DNA from: Clostridia bacterium
Lineage (GTDB): Bacteria; Bacillota; Clostridia; Christensenellales; UBA1242
Direction: 5' to 3'
DNA length: 64,000 nt
NCBI GenBank assembly: GCA_017478185.1
Contig: JAFVEA010000005.1
Location: 62,001 to 126,000, forward strand
Shown here: in pieces, positions 18,707 to 27,583 of the stretch
How positions within the stretch are numbered: the stretch's first letter is position 1
How the letters are laid out: the number at the start of each line of letters is the position of its first letter
The notes under the pieces: model-generated
The model's database searches: none
What the model saw: only the letters and a program-made list of their open reading frames with translations
Told to the model about the DNA's origin: nothing
Made by a program: the position numbers and the translations under genes

Positions 18707-19888
18707 TTATTTCTGTTTTTTATCTCTTAGATGTCTTAACTTATAAATAAATCCACTTTTAATTTTAACAACACCAAAAGGGCATAGTTCTTGGCAACAA
18801 TAACATCTTATGCACTTCATATAATCAATATGTGCATACCTTCTACCCCTTTTATCGGTTTTTATCTCAATTGCTTTTTTAGGGCAATGAAGCGCACACT
18901 TCCCACATCCTCTGCACTTCTTGCAAGGAATAACTGGCCTTTGAGTCATCCACCTGTTGATTGGGCCTTGCAAAAACTTTGGAACAGCACTCGCAAAAGG
19001 AGTGAAGTGGTTTGGCTTTATGCTTTTATAGTCTTTAAATATAAAATCTTTTATATCTTCACCCAAAATCTGAACATCAAAATTTTCATTAACATATCCG
19101 TGAACTTGTCCTCTAACCATTGTTGGAATATCTTTTGGCTCAACATTCATAATTTTGCACCCAACAACATCCATCGCAACTGGGTTTTCACTTGCCATAA
19201 CAAGACCTATCTTTTTGGGTGTTCCATGGGTGGGACCATCCCCTTCCATTCCAACAACAGCATCAGAGATATGAAGGCATAATTTTTTGCCATAATACTT
19301 ATGTATATCATACAAATTATCGCTAAAGTTATCTAACCCCTGAAACCTTCCATGATACTCAACTTTTAAAAGCCCTGGAATAGCTCCAAACATATTTTTA
19401 ACTGCATTTGATATACCCGCATACCCATGCGTTTTAAGCTTGCATAAATTGAATATAACATCTGCTTTTTCTAAAGCGTCCAAAAGGGTTAATTTTGTGT
19501 TAACAAAGCCATCAACTTTAACTTCTGCGCCATTATAATTATCATTTATTTTTATGCCATACTTTTCTTGAAGTTCAAGCATTCCACTTGCTTTATAAAT
19601 AGGCATCATCGCATTTTGGTTATAGGCTCCACCCGCGCTATCAACAACAAAGCAATCAGCTCCAACCTCTTTTATGAGTTTTGCCACCGCCAAAACAACC
19701 GCTGGATGAGTGGTTACCGCTTCTTCTGGCGCTGCTTTATGAACAAGGTTAACTTTTAGTGCAACCATTTGTCCTTTTTTAACAAATTTTTTTATTCCGC
19801 CCAAAAGCTCAATAGCATCTTTTATTGCTTTATCAACATTTTCTTGATTATAATTATCACACTTTTTTATCGCAACAATATTTTCCAT
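18707..19888 (-). CDS. DUF362 protein with two 4Fe-4S clusters
   Basis: A 393-residue protein. Residues 1-300 match the DUF362 family (KVNLVHKAAPEEAVTTHPAVV, VVDSAGGAY, NLCKLKTHGYAGISNAVKN, DAVVGMEGDGPTHG), and the C-terminal 80 residues hold two ferredoxin motifs (CRGCGKCALHCP and CIRCYCCQELCP). Proteins of this kind are common in anaerobes; their substrate is not established, so I name no reaction. The clusters suggest electron transfer and a cytoplasmic location. TAGGAG stands before the ATG. It is followed downstream by greA on the same strand but with its own spacing, so an operon is doubtful. Confidence 0.88.
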   Translation of the reverse strand: MENIVAIKKCDNYNQENVDKAIKDAIELLGGIKKFVKKGQMVALKVNLVHKAAPEEAVTTHPAVVLAVAKLIKEVGADCFVVDSAGGAYNQNAMMPIYKASGMLELQEKYGIKINDNYNGAEVKVDGFVNTKLTLLDALEKADVIFNLCKLKTHGYAGISNAVKNMFGAIPGLLKVEYHGRFQGLDNFSDNLYDIHKYYGKKLCLHISDAVVGMEGDGPTHGTPKKIGLVMASENPVAMDVVGCKIMNVEPKDIPTMVRGQVHGYVNENFDVQILGEDIKDFIFKDYKSIKPNHFTPFASAVPKFLQGPINRWMTQRPVIPCKKCRGCGKCALHCPKKAIEIKTDKRGRRYAHIDYMKCIRCYCCQELCPFGVVKIKSGFIYKLRHLRDKKQK

Positions 19889-20010
19889 TCTTTAGTTTTC
19901 TCCTAATCTATATTTTATAAAATAACCATAAAAAAATCAAATAATTTATGGCTATTTTATTGTTTTTTTGCTTGTTTTGTGTTATACTAACAAAAATTTT
20001 GAGGTACTTT

Positions 20011-20304
20011 ATGAAATTATGGATAAAAACAATTAAAGGTGACCACATAACAAACTCAACTTTATATGAAGTTCCTGGCGTTTTTGATGCTAAAAAGCTA
20101 CTGGAATATCTAACAGAAATTTGTTATAATTTAGACATTCCGCGCCCAATTGTCACCCAAAAAAACTATCGAGATTTTATGCAATTTAATCACACAGTTT
20201 TTAAGGAAAGTGACTTTGTTGAAAGCATAGATTTTGACACATTTTGGGTTGAAATTGCCATAAGCAAAAACAAAAAAAGCACTGATTTTTATAGTAATTT
20301 ATAA
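20011..20304 (+). CDS. Small hypothetical protein (97 residues)
   Basis: Begins MKLWIKTIKGDHITNSTLYE; unrecognised, with an alpha/beta pattern and no membrane segment. The ATG at 20011 is chosen over an upstream one because GAGGT stands 5 bases before it and the longer frame overlaps a probable promoter (TTGTTT at 19960, TATACT at 19983). The next gene starts 41 bases downstream on the same strand, so the two may be cotranscribed. Confidence 0.6.
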   Translation: MKLWIKTIKGDHITNSTLYEVPGVFDAKKLLEYLTEICYNLDIPRPIVTQKNYRDFMQFNHTVFKESDFVESIDFDTFWVEIAISKNKKSTDFYSNL

Positions 20305-20345
20305 ACAAAAAGTGTATATGTTATAAAATAAAGAAGGAAATTATT

Positions 20346-20651
20346 ATGAAAGTTGTTACTATTTGCGGAAGTATGAAATTTGCAAATCAAATGAAAAAAA
20401 TTGCAGGCGATATTTCAAAGAAAAATGGTTGGTGCGTTTTGCAATGTGTTTATGATATTGATGTTAATAAAACAACAAAAGAAGAGCTAAAAATATTAAA
20501 ACAAGCACATTTCAAGAAAATAGATTTATCAGACGCAATTTATGTTGTAAATATTGGTGGATATGTGGGAGATTCTACTAAATCTGAAATTGAGTATGCA
20601 ACAAAAAATAAGAAAGAAATAATTTATCATGAAAAAATAAAAGCTTATTAA
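20346..20651 (+). CDS. Nucleoside 2-deoxyribosyltransferase-like protein
   Basis: 101 residues. The start VTICGSMKF, the middle LKQAHFKKIDLSDAIYVVN and the end GYVGDSTKSEIEYATKNKK fit the nucleoside 2-deoxyribosyltransferase-like (DUF4406-like) fold, where GSM binds the nucleotide and the Ser-x-Glu near the C-terminus supplies the catalytic-type Glu. These small members often occur in phages or as nucleotide-salvage enzymes; the substrate here is unknown. AAGGAAA lies before the ATG. Confidence 0.65.
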   Translation: MKVVTICGSMKFANQMKKIAGDISKKNGWCVLQCVYDIDVNKTTKEELKILKQAHFKKIDLSDAIYVVNIGGYVGDSTKSEIEYATKNKKEIIYHEKIKAY

Positions 20652-20753
20652 ATAGGCATAAACTTAAAGCCGAAATAGAGTTAAAATCTTTACTTTAGCT
20701 TCTTTTATTTTAAAAATAAGACAAAAAATAAATTTATAAAAAAGGAAAAATAA

Positions 20754-22031
20754 ATGAAAAAAGCAATAATAATTGATGGATTAACATTATTGTATAGAAA
20801 AAACAAACAAAACAAAGCAACCTATTGTGAATTTGGAATTAAATGTGGCGCTTTGTGTGATAAAATTGCTGGAACAGCACATTATTTGGAACACATGTTC
20901 TTTTATGAAACTTTAAAAAGAAAAAAAGAAGAAATAGACAAAGAAAAATATATAAACAGAATCAATGCCTTTACTTCTTTTAATGAACTTCAAATAACTT
21001 TTGACCAAAGCTCAAAACTTTTAGAGCATTGTTTTGATGTCTGCTCTGATATGCTATTTAACTCAAATATATCAAAAGAAAATGTTTCAAAAGAATTTGG
21101 TCCAATAAATGCTGAGATAAACAAAAACAACCTAAATCTAAACAAAGAAAAATTACGACTATTGCACAATGTTAAATTATATAACAACAAAAAATTTTCA
21201 TTAAGCCCTACTGGCACAAATGAATCAATAGAAAAAATAACACCAAAAATATTACTTAATTTTAAAGAAAAGTATTTTTATAAAGAAAATTTTAGTGTTA
21301 CCATTTATACAAATAAATCTTTACACTTTGTTAAAAAATTGATAAAAAAATATATATTACCAAATCTTAAATCAAAAAATGAGAAAGTTTTAAATACTAG
21401 TAATTTAGAGTTTACAAAAAAATCATTTATTCAAATAATTAAAAATAATATGAAAGATAGTAGTTTTATTTTAAATTTAGGCAGACAAAATTTAGAGAAA
21501 AACACTTTGTCAAAACTAAAACAAGCACAAACCTTTCATTTTATGAAATCACTTTTTAACAAAAAATTAAGAGAAGTGCTTAGAGAAAACAATTCTTTTA
21601 TATATAGTTTATACGATTATGATTATCGAAATAAATTTGAGTTTTTGTATGGAATAAAAACCCAAACAGAAAACAAAAACCTAATACCCTGCCTTGTTGA
21701 GATATCAAAAGTTTTAAAAGATATATATAAAAATGGATTTTCAAAAGAAGATTTTGATGATTTTGTTCAAAAACAAAAACTTACAGATGATATGGACTAT
21801 ATAACACCAGCTTCAGCTATTTCAGACATTAAAAATATGTATAGGCTTTATGGTTGTTTTTTAAAACAAAAACTAATAGATAAATCTTTCTATTCAATAA
21901 CTTTAAAGCAAGTTAACAACCTTTTTAAAGAAATTTTTTCTAAAAGAGATATATTTTTAAGCATTATGACAAATGCTGATAAAAAAGATTTGCCAACTCT
22001 TAAACAAATTGAAAAAATATTTAATGAATAA
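20754..22031 (+). CDS. M16-family zinc metallopeptidase
   Basis: 425 residues. The inverted zinc motif HxxEH is present (HYLEH, residues 43-47), with the third ligand Glu expected in the segment EFGPINAEI about 70-80 residues on. The rest follows the two-domain M16 half (N-terminal active domain, C-terminal half with the Arg/Tyr substrate site expected). Related M16B proteins in Bacillota degrade peptides in the cytoplasm and often lie near dapG or pnp; that context is absent here. AAGGAAA precedes the ATG. It is quite divergent (Lys/Asn-rich), but the motif and spacing support activity. Confidence 0.8.
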   Translation: MKKAIIIDGLTLLYRKNKQNKATYCEFGIKCGALCDKIAGTAHYLEHMFFYETLKRKKEEIDKEKYINRINAFTSFNELQITFDQSSKLLEHCFDVCSDMLFNSNISKENVSKEFGPINAEINKNNLNLNKEKLRLLHNVKLYNNKKFSLSPTGTNESIEKITPKILLNFKEKYFYKENFSVTIYTNKSLHFVKKLIKKYILPNLKSKNEKVLNTSNLEFTKKSFIQIIKNNMKDSSFILNLGRQNLEKNTLSKLKQAQTFHFMKSLFNKKLREVLRENNSFIYSLYDYDYRNKFEFLYGIKTQTENKNLIPCLVEISKVLKDIYKNGFSKEDFDDFVQKQKLTDDMDYITPASAISDIKNMYRLYGCFLKQKLIDKSFYSITLKQVNNLFKEIFSKRDIFLSIMTNADKKDLPTLKQIEKIFNE

Positions 22032-22050
22032 TACAAAAAATATAAATATT

Positions 22051-22081
22051 AAAAAGTGGAATTATATTAACCCCACTTTTT
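22051..22081 (+). terminator. Terminator of the M16 peptidase gene
   Basis: AAAAAGTGG and CCACTTTTT with a 13-base loop, followed by Ts. Confidence 0.75.
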
Positions 22082-22120
22082 TATTTTTATATTTCTACTC
22101 TTAATAAACAGTTAATAAAC

Positions 22121-22144
22121 AAAAAGAGCCATATGGCTCTTTTT
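22121..22144 (-). terminator. Terminator of spoVG (bidirectional)
   Basis: AAAAAGAGCC-ATAT-GGCTCTTTTT is a perfect palindrome with T runs on both strands, 55 bases after the spoVG stop. Confidence 0.8.
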
Positions 22145-22198
22145 ATGCACTCCTATATGTTTTTGAAGTGCCTAAACATCAAACTTATCCCGCAAAAA

Positions 22199-22483
22199 CT
22201 ATTCAGCAACCTCTGTTGGCGCTTCTTTTAATGCTTTTTCATACTCAGCAAGTATTAAATCACGAATTTTTTCTCTAGTTTCAGTGTTCAAAGGATGTAC
22301 AACATCTTTATAAGTTCCATCTGGTGTTTTTCTGCTTGGCATAGCAATAAACAATCCTTGATTTCCCTCAATGATTTTGATGTCGTGAACAGCAAAGCAT
22401 TCATCAATTGTTAAAGATGCAACTGCTTTAAGTTTGTTTTCGTCCTTTTTTACAATGCGGATACGAATATCAGAAACATTCAT
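22199..22483 (-). CDS. spoVG: Septation/RNA-binding regulator SpoVG
   Basis: 94 residues beginning [21 protein letters not shown]-type. Family motifs: [41 protein letters not shown], matching SpoVG over the whole length. SpoVG is a small nucleic-acid-binding protein that affects septum formation and gene expression in sporulating and non-sporulating Bacillota. The ATG at 22483 is preferred to an in-frame TTG one codon before it, given AGGAAGGTG upstream. The promoter carries a TTTTTTTCTAAAAA motif also seen near spo0A. Confidence 0.93.
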   Translation of the reverse strand: MNVSDIRIRIVKKDENKLKAVASLTIDECFAVHDIKIIEGNQGLFIAMPSRKTPDGTYKDVVHPLNTETREKIRDLILAEYEKALKEAPTEVAE

Positions 22484-22543
22484 CAAGTCACTTCACCTTC
22501 CTTTTATAGATTAGCAAAAAAGTAACACTTTTAGCTTGCATAT

Positions 22544-22572
22544 ATTGTAAGCTATTTTTAGAAAAAAATCAA
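22544..22572 (-). promoter_or_regulatory. spoVG promoter with an internal palindromic motif
   Basis: Reverse strand TTGATT (22567-22572), 17-bp spacer, TACAAT (22544-22549). The spacer contains TTTTTTTCTAAAAA (22555-22568), which overlaps the -35 and could be an operator. Confidence 0.65.
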
Positions 22573-22638
22573 ATAAAAAACACTAACTTTTTTATTTTTT
22601 ATAAAATTTTATTTTTAAACATTTTTTAGCATATTTCA

Positions 22639-22650
22639 TATATTAAATTT
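22639..22650 (+). promoter_or_regulatory. Probable -10 element of a leaderless murC mRNA
   Basis: TATATT ends 6 bases before the murC ATG, and no Shine-Dalgarno is present, so the predicted start of transcription falls on the A of ATG. The -35 is weak. Confidence 0.5.
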
Positions 22651-24003
22651 ATGATAAACTTTAATAGAATAAAAAAGTTATATTTTGTTGGAATTGGTGG
22701 CATCAGTATGAGCGGACTTGCTAAACTTATGCTAAATTTTAAAAAAGAAGTTTGTGGATGCGATAATAAATTAAGTGATACAACAAAAAATTTAACAAAT
22801 CTTGGAATTATAGTAAAAAAAAGTTATTATAAAAAAGGTTTGGAAAATTGTGACCTAGTTGTTTATACAAACGCAGTTCCTTTAAATGACAAAAATTTAA
22901 TTGAAGCAAAAAAATTAAACAAGCCAATAATAGAGCGAGCTGAGTTTTTGGGAGAAATAACAAAACTTTATAAAAAAACTGTTGCCATATCAGGAACACA
23001 CGGAAAAACAACCACCACATCAATGATAGCAAATATTATGGATTTTAAAAATCCAACCGTTCACGTTGGAGGAATTTTGAATAGCGCTAAATCAAATATA
23101 AAAATTGGAAACAAGCAAACTTTTATAACTGAAGCTTGCGAATATAACAAAAGTTTTTTAAAATTAAATCCAACATATAGCATAGTTTTAAATATTGAAA
23201 AAGACCACTTAGACACTTATAAAACTCTAAAAAATTTAAAGCAAGCATTTTTTGAGTTTGTTAACCAAACAAGCAAAAAAGTTATAATTAACCATAATAT
23301 TTTAAGCACTTTACCTCAAAATTTTGATTATTCAAAGCTTATAACCTTTTCTATAAACAATAAGGCTAACTATGTTGCAAAAAACTTAAAGTCACATAGT
23401 GGAGCATATGGTTTTGATGTTTACAAAAAAGAAAATTTTGTTGGGCATATTGATTTAAACATTTTGGGCAAACATAATGTTTTAAATGCTTTAGCCTCAA
23501 TTGCCTTATGTTTAGAGCAAAATATTTCATTTAAAATTATAAAAGAAAAATTAGAAAGTTTTAAAAACACCAAACGAAGATTTGAAATATTATATAACAA
23601 AGATTTTAAGGTTATAACTGATTATGCTCATCACCCAACAGAAATAAAAGCTAGTATAAAAACTGCCTTATCTATTTCTAAAAACAAACTCATTTGCATA
23701 TTTGAGCCCCACACCTATTCACGCACAATTTCACTTCTTAAAGAATTTTCAACTTGTTTTAAAGGTGCAGAAAAGCTTATTCTTCTTCCAACCTATAAAG
23801 CTAGAGAAAAGAAAATTTTGGGGGGCTCATCTTATGATTTATACAAAGTTTTAAAACAACAACAAAGTGTGGTCTATGCAAAAAATTATGATTCTTGCCT
23901 TGAAATATTAAAAAAAGAGATAAAAAAAGATAATGTGTTTTTATTTCTTGGCGCTGGAACAATAGACAATCTAGCAAGAGAATTTGCCTCAAAACTTAAT
24001 TAA
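22651..24003 (+). CDS. murC: UDP-N-acetylmuramate-L-alanine ligase
   Basis: Adds L-Ala to UDP-MurNAc, the first amino acid of the peptidoglycan stem, in the cytoplasm using ATP. 450 residues, the normal length. The N-terminal Rossmann-like domain begins FVGIGGISMSGLAKLM; the ATP site is GTHGKTTTTSM (near residue 114); the C-terminal domain has TDYAHHPTEIKA and FEPHTYSRT, all diagnostic. The start gives the normal N-terminus, yet no ribosome binding site is visible upstream; see the leaderless finding. Neighbours are unrelated, and spoVG diverges from it. Confidence 0.96.
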   Translation: MINFNRIKKLYFVGIGGISMSGLAKLMLNFKKEVCGCDNKLSDTTKNLTNLGIIVKKSYYKKGLENCDLVVYTNAVPLNDKNLIEAKKLNKPIIERAEFLGEITKLYKKTVAISGTHGKTTTTSMIANIMDFKNPTVHVGGILNSAKSNIKIGNKQTFITEACEYNKSFLKLNPTYSIVLNIEKDHLDTYKTLKNLKQAFFEFVNQTSKKVIINHNILSTLPQNFDYSKLITFSINNKANYVAKNLKSHSGAYGFDVYKKENFVGHIDLNILGKHNVLNALASIALCLEQNISFKIIKEKLESFKNTKRRFEILYNKDFKVITDYAHHPTEIKASIKTALSISKNKLICIFEPHTYSRTISLLKEFSTCFKGAEKLILLPTYKAREKKILGGSSYDLYKVLKQQQSVVYAKNYDSCLEILKKEIKKDNVFLFLGAGTIDNLAREFASKLN

Positions 24004-24032
24004 ACTATTTTATAATATTTAAGCTTTTTCTA

Positions 24033-24061
24033 TTGACATTAAAAAAAATTTAGTGTATAAT
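24033..24061 (+). promoter_or_regulatory. rpmE promoter
   Basis: TTGACA (24033-24038), 17-bp spacer, TATAAT (24056-24061): full consensus. Confidence 0.88.
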
Positions 24062-24093
24062 GTTTTTACATTATTTTTGTGAGGTAAAATAAA

Positions 24094-24309
24094 ATGAAGC
24101 AAAACATACATCCAAACTATCACACAATCACTGTTCAATGCGCTTGTGGAGAAACTTTTACAACAAAATCAACATATGCTAAAGATAGCGTTTTAAAAAT
24201 TGACATTTGCAACAAATGCCATCCTTTCTTTACAGGAAAACAAAAGCTTGTGGACACAGCTGGTCGTGTTGAGAAGTTCAACAAGAAATACAACCTAGAA
24301 AACAAATAG
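24094..24309 (+). CDS. rpmE: Ribosomal protein L31, zinc type
   Basis: 71 residues. The N-terminus MKQNIHPNY is diagnostic, and the zinc ligands CAC and CNKC mark the zinc-binding (C+) form of L31, a 50S subunit protein that bridges to the 30S. GTGAGGT precedes the ATG. rpmE-prmC-prfA is a common order in Bacillota, here with a terminator between rpmE and prmC. Confidence 0.96.
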   Translation: MKQNIHPNYHTITVQCACGETFTTKSTYAKDSVLKIDICNKCHPFFTGKQKLVDTAGRVEKFNKKYNLENK

Positions 24310-24326
24310 CTGTTTAAAACATCAAA

Positions 24327-24357
24327 ATAGATGCTATTTTTTAGCGTCTATTTTTTT
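24327..24357 (+). terminator. Terminator between rpmE and prmC
   Basis: ATAGATGCTA pairs with TAGCGTCTAT (one G-U), followed by a T run. It would reduce transcription into prmC-prfA relative to rpmE. Confidence 0.8.
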
Positions 24358-24375
24358 GTTTGTTTTGAGGTGATT

Positions 24376-25167
24376 ATGGAATATAAAAATTTAAAAAACT
24401 ACTTTAAAAACTTATCTATAGATAACAAAAATCTAAAAAGAGATATAACTTTTTTAATCAAAGATTTGCCTGAAGATATTTCATCTTATCAAAAAACCAA
24501 GTTAAAAAAACAATTAAAAGAACTAATTCAAGGCACTCCCCTTGCCTATGTTATGGGCTATACCGAATTTTTAAATTGCAAGATTTTTGTAAGCTCAAAA
24601 ACATTAATTCCAAGACCAGAAACAGAACTTTTGTGTGATATGGTTTTAAACAACATTAAAACATCACAAGAAAGGCCAAAAATTTTGGATTTATGCAGTG
24701 GAAGTGGATGTGTTGGAGTTGCAATTCAAAAAGCAACAAATTTAAGCGTGGATGCCGTGGAAATTAGCGATGATGCTATAAAAATTATAAAGAAAAACAT
24801 TAAACAAAATGGCGTTAAAATAAAAGTTATAAAAAGTGATATGTTTGAAAAAGTTGCTAAAAAATATGATTTAATAATTTCAAATCCCCCATACATAAAG
24901 AAAGCAGACATAAAAACACTTGATAATAGCGTTAAAGATTTTGAACCACACCTAGCTCTTGACGGCGGAGATGATGGCTTAAAATTTTATAGAATAATAG
25001 CAAATGAAGCAACAAATCATCTAACAAAAAATGGCAAAATTGCTCTTGAAATTGGCTATAATCAAGCAAAACAAATAAAAAAATTGTTAGAAAAAAACTT
25101 TAAAGATATAAAAATTGTGAAAGACTATTTTAAATTAGATAGATTTATTTTTGCAACAAGGAGATAA
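24376..25167 (+). CDS. prmC: Release factor glutamine methyltransferase
   Basis: Methylates the Gln of the GGQ motif in release factors using SAM; its substrate PrfA is encoded directly downstream. 263 residues from the ATG at 24376 (GAGGTG just upstream); an earlier in-frame start would lie inside the rpmE terminator. N-terminal helical domain with GTPLAYVMGYTEF and PRPETELL, SAM motif LDLCSGSGCVGVAI, and the catalytic SNPPYIK. All residues needed for activity are visible. The end abuts prfA with one base between. Confidence 0.95.
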   Translation: MEYKNLKNYFKNLSIDNKNLKRDITFLIKDLPEDISSYQKTKLKKQLKELIQGTPLAYVMGYTEFLNCKIFVSSKTLIPRPETELLCDMVLNNIKTSQERPKILDLCSGSGCVGVAIQKATNLSVDAVEISDDAIKIIKKNIKQNGVKIKVIKSDMFEKVAKKYDLIISNPPYIKKADIKTLDNSVKDFEPHLALDGGDDGLKFYRIIANEATNHLTKNGKIALEIGYNQAKQIKKLLEKNFKDIKIVKDYFKLDRFIFATRR

Positions 25168-25168
25168 T

Positions 25169-26248
25169 ATGTTAGAAAAATTAAAAGAATATAAAGATAG
25201 ATATGATTTTTTGGTGAACGAATCTTGCAAGCCTGAAGTTATTCAAGATATGGAAAAGTGGAAAAAAATCACAAAAGAACAAAGTGATTTAGAAGAATAT
25301 GCCACACTTTATAATGAATATACAAAAGCTCAAAATGATTTAAAAAGTGCTGAAGAGGTTTTAAAAGACACTGATGATAGTGATTTAATTGAAATGGCAA
25401 AAACAGAAATTGATGAAAACACCGAAAAATTAAAGGTTTTAGAAGATAAAATCAAACTTGCCCTACTCCCAAAAGACAGCAAAGACGATAGCAAGTCAGT
25501 TATTGTTGAAATTCGAAGTGGTGCTGGCGGAGATGAATCAAGCTTGTTTGGTGCTGAACTTTTTAATATGTATAAAAAATACGCAGAAAAACAAGGTTGG
25601 AAAATTGAAATAACAGAATATAATGAAACCGAAGTTGGTGGAATTAGAGAAGCTGTTATGATTTTAACAGGCAAAAATTCTTATAAAAGATTAAAATTTG
25701 AAAGTGGTGTTCACAGAGTTCAAAGAGTTCCAGAAACTGAATCGCAAGGCAGAGTTCACACAAGCACGGTAACTGTTGCTGTTTTGCCTCAAGTTGAAGA
25801 AGTAAGTTTTGTTATTGAAGACAAAGATTTAAAAATAAACACCTATAGAAGCACTGGTTGTGGCGGTCAAGGGGTTAACACCACCGATTCTGCTGTAAGG
25901 CTTACACACCTTCCAACTGGAATGGTTGTAACCTGCCAAGATGAGCGAAGCCAAATTAAAAACAGAGAAAAAGCTTTGAACATTTTAAAGGCAAAATTGC
26001 AAGATTTTTATGAAGAAAAAGCAATAAATGAGCATCAACAAGAACGAAAAGCTCAAGTTGGAACTGGTGACCGAAGCGAAAGAATAAGAACTTATAACTT
26101 CCCTCAAGGAAGAGTTACTGACCACCGAATTGGACTTAGCCAATATAATATAAACGAATTTATGCTTGGCGATATAGACAGTATGCTTGACGCCCTATTT
26201 GAAGCTGAACAAAAAATAAAACTTGAAAGTTTAAATAAGAATAATTAA
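25169..26248 (+). CDS. prfA: Peptide chain release factor 1
   Basis: Ends translation at UAA and UAG. 359 residues from the ATG at 25169 (AAGGAGA upstream). The codon-recognition loop reads VPETES, where most RF1 proteins have PAT, and the peptidyl-transferase motif is GCGGQGVN, where GAGGQHVN is usual; the GGQ itself is intact, and the following NTTDSAVRLTHLPTG and CQDERSQIKNREKAL are standard. Cotranscribed with prmC. The family is secure; the small motif changes are worth noting. Confidence 0.95.
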   Translation: MLEKLKEYKDRYDFLVNESCKPEVIQDMEKWKKITKEQSDLEEYATLYNEYTKAQNDLKSAEEVLKDTDDSDLIEMAKTEIDENTEKLKVLEDKIKLALLPKDSKDDSKSVIVEIRSGAGGDESSLFGAELFNMYKKYAEKQGWKIEITEYNETEVGGIREAVMILTGKNSYKRLKFESGVHRVQRVPETESQGRVHTSTVTVAVLPQVEEVSFVIEDKDLKINTYRSTGCGGQGVNTTDSAVRLTHLPTGMVVTCQDERSQIKNREKALNILKAKLQDFYEEKAINEHQQERKAQVGTGDRSERIRTYNFPQGRVTDHRIGLSQYNINEFMLGDIDSMLDALFEAEQKIKLESLNKNN

Positions 26249-26274
26249 AATTAGTAAACCATAAGTTGAAAAAT

Positions 26275-26336
26275 AAACAACAAATTGTTTGTTGACTCCT
26301 TTCATATTTGTTTGTTATAATAAAATTGCACCGGTG
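26275..26336 (+). promoter_or_regulatory. Promoter and possible operators of the XRE/TPR gene
   Basis: TTGACT (26292-26297), 18-bp spacer, TATAAT (26316-26321). An imperfect inverted repeat AACAACAAATTGTTTGTT overlaps the -35, and a perfect CACCGGTG palindrome lies at the expected start region. Either could be bound by the encoded regulator. Confidence 0.55.
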
Positions 26337-26359
26337 AAAAAGAAAAGGAGAAAAAAATT

Positions 26360-27529
26360 ATGCAAATAAAAATTGGAGAAAAAATAAAAAACCTTCGAAA
26401 AGAATCAGGCAAAAAACAAGAAGATTTGGCTAATGCCTTGGGCGTTACAAATCAAGCCGTTTCAAGATGGGAGACAAACAGCGTTTATCCAGACATTGAA
26501 TTTATTCCAGCTATTGCAAACTTTTTTGGTATATCTATTGATGAACTATTTGGTTATGAAAATGAAAGAATTTTAAAAATAAATGAATATTATGATAAAA
26601 TTATGGAATTAAATAACAAAAACAATGGCACCGATAACTGCACTGAAGAATGCATAGCTTATGCTAGAGAATGTTTGTTTGAATTCCCAGAAGAAGAAAA
26701 GCTGTTATATGCTTTAGGAACAGTTTTGTTTACAGCTGGCTATTCTCGTTATGGTGAATGTCATAAAATTGATAAAGAAGGATTTGATTGTTTAGATACA
26801 GACAAACATAAAACATACAAAGAATGGAATGAGGCAATAAAAATATATGAAAAGATATTGTCTAAACAAAAAATAGGTGAATTTTATTATAAAAGTATTG
26901 AAAAACTTCTTATACTCTACAATAACATTGGAGAAAAAGACAAAGCAAAAGCTCTTATTGATTCTTTACCTTCTCTAAATCAAACAAGTGATTTTTTATC
27001 GGGTGTTTGTGCTGATGGCAAAGAAAAATTAAAAGCATTTTCTAAGCTTATTTTAAAAATGGTTGATGAATGTTCTTTTTATATGGCTCAATATGTTATA
27101 GCAAATAATTCAAATATTACCCCTGAAATTGCTGTTGAAATTATTCAAAACGCTATAAAAATGTTTGATTTGGTTATAACAGACAAAAATTATGGCACAT
27201 ATAATGAAAAACTTTTAAGACTAAATTTATATTTATCCAAATGGTTATGGATTGCGAACAAACATAATGAAGCTTTTGACGCTCTTTTTAAAGCTTTAAA
27301 TCACGCAAAAAATATAGATAAACTAAAAACTCAAAAAACTTCAAAACTTACTGCTCCACTTGTTAAATATGTTCAAGAAGATGTTTATAACAACACACAA
27401 AAAAGTAGAGCTTCAACTTTAATTGAGGAATCTTTCTGGTTTTTTCAAGGAGATGAAGCAAAAATAAAAGAAGAAATGAAATCTGACCCTCGTTGGGACG
27501 AATGGGTTAAAGAAATAAAAAAATGTTGA
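26360..27529 (+). CDS. XRE-family regulator with a TPR-like C-terminus
   Basis: 389 residues. Residues 1-65 are a Cro/C1-type helix-turn-helix (IGEKIKNLRKESGKKQEDL, GVTNQAVSRWETN, IPAIANFFGISIDELFGYE). The remainder is helical with Tyr/Ala-rich repeats typical of TPR-like ligand- or peptide-binding domains. Such proteins are usually transcription regulators, sometimes responding to peptides; the target is unknown, though autoregulation is plausible given the palindromes at its promoter. AAGGAG precedes the ATG. It stands alone, convergent with rpoC, and shares a bidirectional terminator. Stop codon TGA. Confidence 0.85.
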   Translation: MQIKIGEKIKNLRKESGKKQEDLANALGVTNQAVSRWETNSVYPDIEFIPAIANFFGISIDELFGYENERILKINEYYDKIMELNNKNNGTDNCTEECIAYARECLFEFPEEEKLLYALGTVLFTAGYSRYGECHKIDKEGFDCLDTDKHKTYKEWNEAIKIYEKILSKQKIGEFYYKSIEKLLILYNNIGEKDKAKALIDSLPSLNQTSDFLSGVCADGKEKLKAFSKLILKMVDECSFYMAQYVIANNSNITPEIAVEIIQNAIKMFDLVITDKNYGTYNEKLLRLNLYLSKWLWIANKHNEAFDALFKALNHAKNIDKLKTQKTSKLTAPLVKYVQEDVYNNTQKSRASTLIEESFWFFQGDEAKIKEEMKSDPRWDEWVKEIKKC

Positions 27530-27540
27530 CATTTAAACAA

Positions 27541-27568
27541 AAAACTCTATCAATAAACATAGAGTTTT
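27541..27568. terminator. Bidirectional terminator between the XRE gene and rpoC
   Basis: AAAACTCTAT and ATAGAGTTTT around an 8-base loop, with A and T runs for both strands. Confidence 0.8.
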
Positions 27569-27583
27569 TTATAAAATATTAAA